Position numbers and translations under genes: made by a program
Part shown: one piece after another, positions 6,031 through 8,469 of the stretch
Position numbering within the stretch: the stretch's first letter is position 1
Layout of the letters: each line of letters starts with the position of its first letter
Source of the DNA: Nitrosomonas eutropha
Lineage (GTDB): Bacteria > Pseudomonadota > Gammaproteobacteria > Burkholderiales > Nitrosomonadaceae
Direction of reading: 5' to 3'
Assembly (NCBI GenBank): GCA_014584635.1
Contig: JACTML010000068.1
Location: forward strand, 1 to 8,469
Length of the DNA: 8,469 nucleotides
The notes under the pieces: generated by a model
What the model was told of the DNA's origin: nothing
The model's database searches: none
What the model saw: the letters and a program-made list of their open reading frames with translations, nothing else

Positions 6031-7275
6031 ATGTCTTCTAATAACGTTCCTGCCCCGCGCCGCAAAAGTGTGGGTGTTAAAGTAGGTTCAGTCATGATCG
6101 GCGGCGGTGCGCCGATTGTCGTACAGTCAATGACCAATACCGATACGGCTGATGAGCTGGCTACCGCTCAACAGGTTGAGCAGCTTGCGCGTGCCGGTTC
6201 CGAGCTTGTCAGAATCACTGTTAATTCCATGGAAGCTGCACGGGCAGTTCCTGGAATTCGTGCTCGGTTGGATGATATGGGCTGTTCTGTTCCGTTGGTT
6301 GGCGATTTTCACTTTAACGGGCACAAGCTGTTGACTGCTTATCCGGAATGTGCAAAAGCCTTGGCCAAATACCGTATTAATCCAGGAAACGTAGGCCATG
6401 GAAAAAAGCGGGATGAGCAATTTTCCATACTGATCGAAACGGCTTGCAAATATGACAAACCGGTTCGTATTGGGGTGAATTGGGGAAGTCTTGATCCGGA
6501 AATGCTGGCACGCATCATGGATGAAAATGCGCGCTCTCCGGATCCGTTAGGGGCTTCACAAGTGATGCACAAGGCGCTCATTACTTCCGCGCTGGAAAGT
6601 GCAGCCAAAGCGGAAGAACTTGGGCTGGGCCGGGATCATATTGTGCTGTCATGCAAAGTCAGTGGTGTGCAGGATCTGATTGCTGTGTACGGGGAACTGG
6701 CTGCACAGTGCGACTATGCGTTGCATTTGGGACTCACAGAAGCGGGTATGGGATCAAAGGGAATCGTTGCTTCCACAGCGGCGCTGGCTGTACTTCTGTT
6801 CCGGGGTATTGGCGATACAATCCGTATTTCCCTGACGCCCGAACCGGGGGGTGACCGTGCACGCGAAGTCATTGTTGCTCAGGAAATCCTGCAGACCATG
6901 GGATTACGCGCATTTGTTCCGCTGGTAGCATCCTGCCCGGGGTGCGGGCGTACAACCAGCACTTATTTTCAGGAACTCGCTGAAAGCATTCAGCTTTATG
7001 TGCGTGAGCAAATGGTTGTCTGGCGCGAACAATACGAAGGTGTGGAGAACATGTCGCTGGCGGTCATGGGATGCGTGGTCAATGGCCCGGGTGAAAGTAA
7101 GCATGCCGATATTGGCATCAGCCTGCCTGGATCAGGTGAAACCCCGGTCGCACCGGTTTTTGTAGATGGTCAAAAAACTGTTACCTTGAAAGGCGACAAT
7201 ATTGCTGGTGAATTCCGTGTGATCGTCGATGAATACGTGCGCACCCGCTACCGGAAGAAAACAGCGAATGCCTGA
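6031..7275 (+). CDS. ispG: 4-hydroxy-3-methylbut-2-enyl diphosphate synthase IspG (GcpE)
   Basis: IspG reduces MEcPP to HMBPP, the penultimate step of the MEP isoprenoid pathway, using a 4Fe-4S cluster and electrons from flavodoxin or ferredoxin. The 414 residues contain an N-terminal TIM barrel ([20 protein letters not shown] at 18-37, RINPGNVG at 115-122, [10 protein letters not shown] at 145-154, GLTEAG at 234-239) and a C-terminal cluster domain with C302-PG-C305, C348 in [10 protein letters not shown] and E355, the Cys3Glu ligand set equivalent to E. coli C270, C273, C305 and E312. The spacing between the second and third Cys is 11 residues longer than in E. coli, matching the longer form seen in many betaproteobacteria. 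The ribosome site is weak (GAGTG near 6019-6023). Its products would feed quinones, undecaprenol and hopanoids. hisS overlaps its last 8 bases. Confidence 0.97.
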   Translation: MSSNNVPAPRRKSVGVKVGSVMIGGGAPIVVQSMTNTDTADELATAQQVEQLARAGSELVRITVNSMEAARAVPGIRARLDDMGCSVPLVGDFHFNGHKLLTAYPECAKALAKYRINPGNVGHGKKRDEQFSILIETACKYDKPVRIGVNWGSLDPEMLARIMDENARSPDPLGASQVMHKALITSALESAAKAEELGLGRDHIVLSCKVSGVQDLIAVYGELAAQCDYALHLGLTEAGMGSKGIVASTAALAVLLFRGIGDTIRISLTPEPGGDRAREVIVAQEILQTMGLRAFVPLVASCPGCGRTTSTYFQELAESIQLYVREQMVVWREQYEGVENMSLAVMGCVVNGPGESKHADIGISLPGSGETPVAPVFVDGQKTVTLKGDNIAGEFRVIVDEYVRTRYRKKTANA

Positions 7276-8469
7276 AGCTATCCGGGCAGTACGCGGGATG
7301 AATGACATCCTGCCTGATGAAAGCGGTTTGTGGGAGTTTTTCGAAAACACAATCCGTACATGGCTGGCTGCCTACGGCTATCGTAATTTACGTACCCCTA
7401 TCGTTGAACAAACGGATCTGTTTGTCCGTTCGATCGGCGAAGTTACCGATATTGTCGAAAAAGAAATGTATTCGTTCGTTGATCAGCTCAACGGCGAACG
7501 TTTGACATTGCGTCCGGAAGGAACAGCTTCCTGTGTGCGCGCAGTCATCGAGCATAATCTGCTGTACTCAGGCCCTCAGCGTTTGTATTACAGCGGTCCG
7601 ATGTTCCGGCATGAACGTCCGCAAAAAGGACGTTATCGCCAGTTTCACCAGGTGGGAGTGGAAGCACTCGGGTTCGCCGGTCCGGATATTGATGCGGAAC
7701 TTATCATCATGTGCGCACGTCTGTGGCGTTTACTGGATATTCAGAATGTTCGCCTTGAAATCAGCACCCTTGGCAGTATCGAATCACGCGCCGTTTACCG
7801 GACACGCCTGATCAGCTATCTGGAAAAATTTTATGACGTGCTTGATGAGGATGCGCGCCGGCGTCTGCAAACCAACCCGTTGCGAATTCTGGACAGCAAA
7901 AATCCTGCCATGCGTGAAATACTGGCAGAAGCACCTCATTTATTCGATGATCTGGATGAAGATTCGCTGGCTCATTTCAATACATTGCAACAGATTTTGC
8001 ATGATCAGGGTGTCAGTTTTGAAATCAATCACCGTCTGGTCAGAGGGCTGGATTACTATAATCGCACAGTGTTTGAATGGGTTACTGATCAGCTGGGGGC
8101 TCAAGGGACCATCTGCGCGGGCGGACGCTACGATGGGCTGATTGCGCAGATTGGTGGCAAACCGGCTCCTGCGTGCGGTTTTGCCATGGGCATAGAACGG
8201 ATATTATCTCTGATCAGCGAAACAGGCGCGGCGGATATGCGTACTGTTCCGGATATTTATATCGTTCATCAGGGAGATATCGCTGCCGGATTTTCCTGGA
8301 AGATTGCAGAATCTCTGCGCGATGCAGGGTTTAAGACTGTATTGCACAGCGGTGGAGGAAATTTCAAGGCGCAGATGAAAAAAGCGGATGCCAGCGGCGC
8401 GCGTTTCGCTGCCATCATCGGAGATGAAGAAGCTGCAACCGGTCAAGTCAGTATCAAGCCGTTACGAGA
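7268..8469 (+). CDS. hisS: Histidyl-tRNA synthetase (C-terminus cut by window edge)
   Basis: HisRS charges tRNA-His in the cytoplasm. Four hundred codons are present from ATG 7268; E. coli HisS has 424, so only about the last 20 or so residues are missing. The class II features are complete: RGMNDILP at 9-16 (motif 1 region), [19 protein letters not shown] at 112-130 (motif 2, with ATP-binding Arg), [15 protein letters not shown] at 257-271 (the HisA loop, with R259 matching the catalytic Arg259 of E. coli), AGGRYDGL at 284-291 and [11 protein letters not shown] at 303-313 (motif 3). The anticodon-binding alpha/beta domain begins near residue 328. The start overlaps the ispG stop by 8 bases, and GGAAG at 7253-7257 supplies the ribosome site, so translation is probably coupled to ispG. 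In related genomes a YfgM-like gene, bamB and der follow. Confidence 0.97.
   Translation, partial: MPEAIRAVRGMNDILPDESGLWEFFENTIRTWLAAYGYRNLRTPIVEQTDLFVRSIGEVTDIVEKEMYSFVDQLNGERLTLRPEGTASCVRAVIEHNLLYSGPQRLYYSGPMFRHERPQKGRYRQFHQVGVEALGFAGPDIDAELIIMCARLWRLLDIQNVRLEISTLGSIESRAVYRTRLISYLEKFYDVLDEDARRRLQTNPLRILDSKNPAMREILAEAPHLFDDLDEDSLAHFNTLQQILHDQGVSFEINHRLVRGLDYYNRTVFEWVTDQLGAQGTICAGGRYDGLIAQIGGKPAPACGFAMGIERILSLISETGAADMRTVPDIYIVHQGDIAAGFSWKIAESLRDAGFKTVLHSGGGNFKAQMKKADASGARFAAIIGDEEAATGQVSIKPLR

Overview
The window comes from a betaproteobacterial ammonia oxidiser, most likely Nitrosomonas or a close relative. The clearest evidence is an intact gene for nitrosocyanin (1847-2263), the red copper protein known to me only from ammonia-oxidising bacteria, with its full Glu/Cys/His/His copper ligand set. 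The moderate GC content and the ndk-rlmN-pilW-rodZ-ispG-hisS gene order also fit. A few residues differ from the N. europaea nitrosocyanin as I remember it (for example Tyr where I recall Trp just before the copper Cys), so this is probably a different species or strain.

Layout. Positions 1-1299 (minus strand) hold a class III PLP-dependent aminotransferase that runs off the left edge. It resembles the hopanoid-associated HpnO type. Positions 1300-1846 are a 547-base divergent intergenic region. It carries a near-consensus sigma-70 promoter (TTGACA, 17 bases, TAGAAT at 1623-1651) pointing right, followed by a leader of about 190 nt with several hairpins and one or two tiny ORFs. Nitrosocyanin follows and ends at a strong rho-independent terminator (2286-2318). 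After a 230-base gap holding a consensus -10 box, a tightly packed plus-strand operon runs to the right edge: ndk (nucleoside diphosphate kinase), rlmN (radical-SAM 23S rRNA/tRNA methyltransferase), pilW (TPR pilotin lipoprotein), rodZ (cell-shape protein), ispG (MEP isoprenoid pathway) and hisS (histidyl-tRNA synthetase, truncated by the window).

How it fits together. The right-hand operon is a conserved housekeeping block; the same order, as I recall it, occurs in Pseudomonas aeruginosa. Its spacings (37, 44, -11, 35 and -8 bases) indicate co-transcription and, at two junctions, translational coupling. Nitrosocyanin is a separately transcribed unit between that block and the aminotransferase, insulated by its own promoter and terminator. 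IspG supplies isoprenoid precursors that also feed hopanoids, so a hopanoid-modifying aminotransferase nearby would make sense, but that link is inference.

The most unusual parts are the long structured leader of the nitrosocyanin gene with its small ORF behind a good Shine-Dalgarno sequence, a short in-frame insertion in RlmN that looks like a decayed palindromic repeat, and an acidic N-terminal extension with an internal duplication in RodZ. I see no mobile element, CRISPR array, rRNA or tRNA gene.
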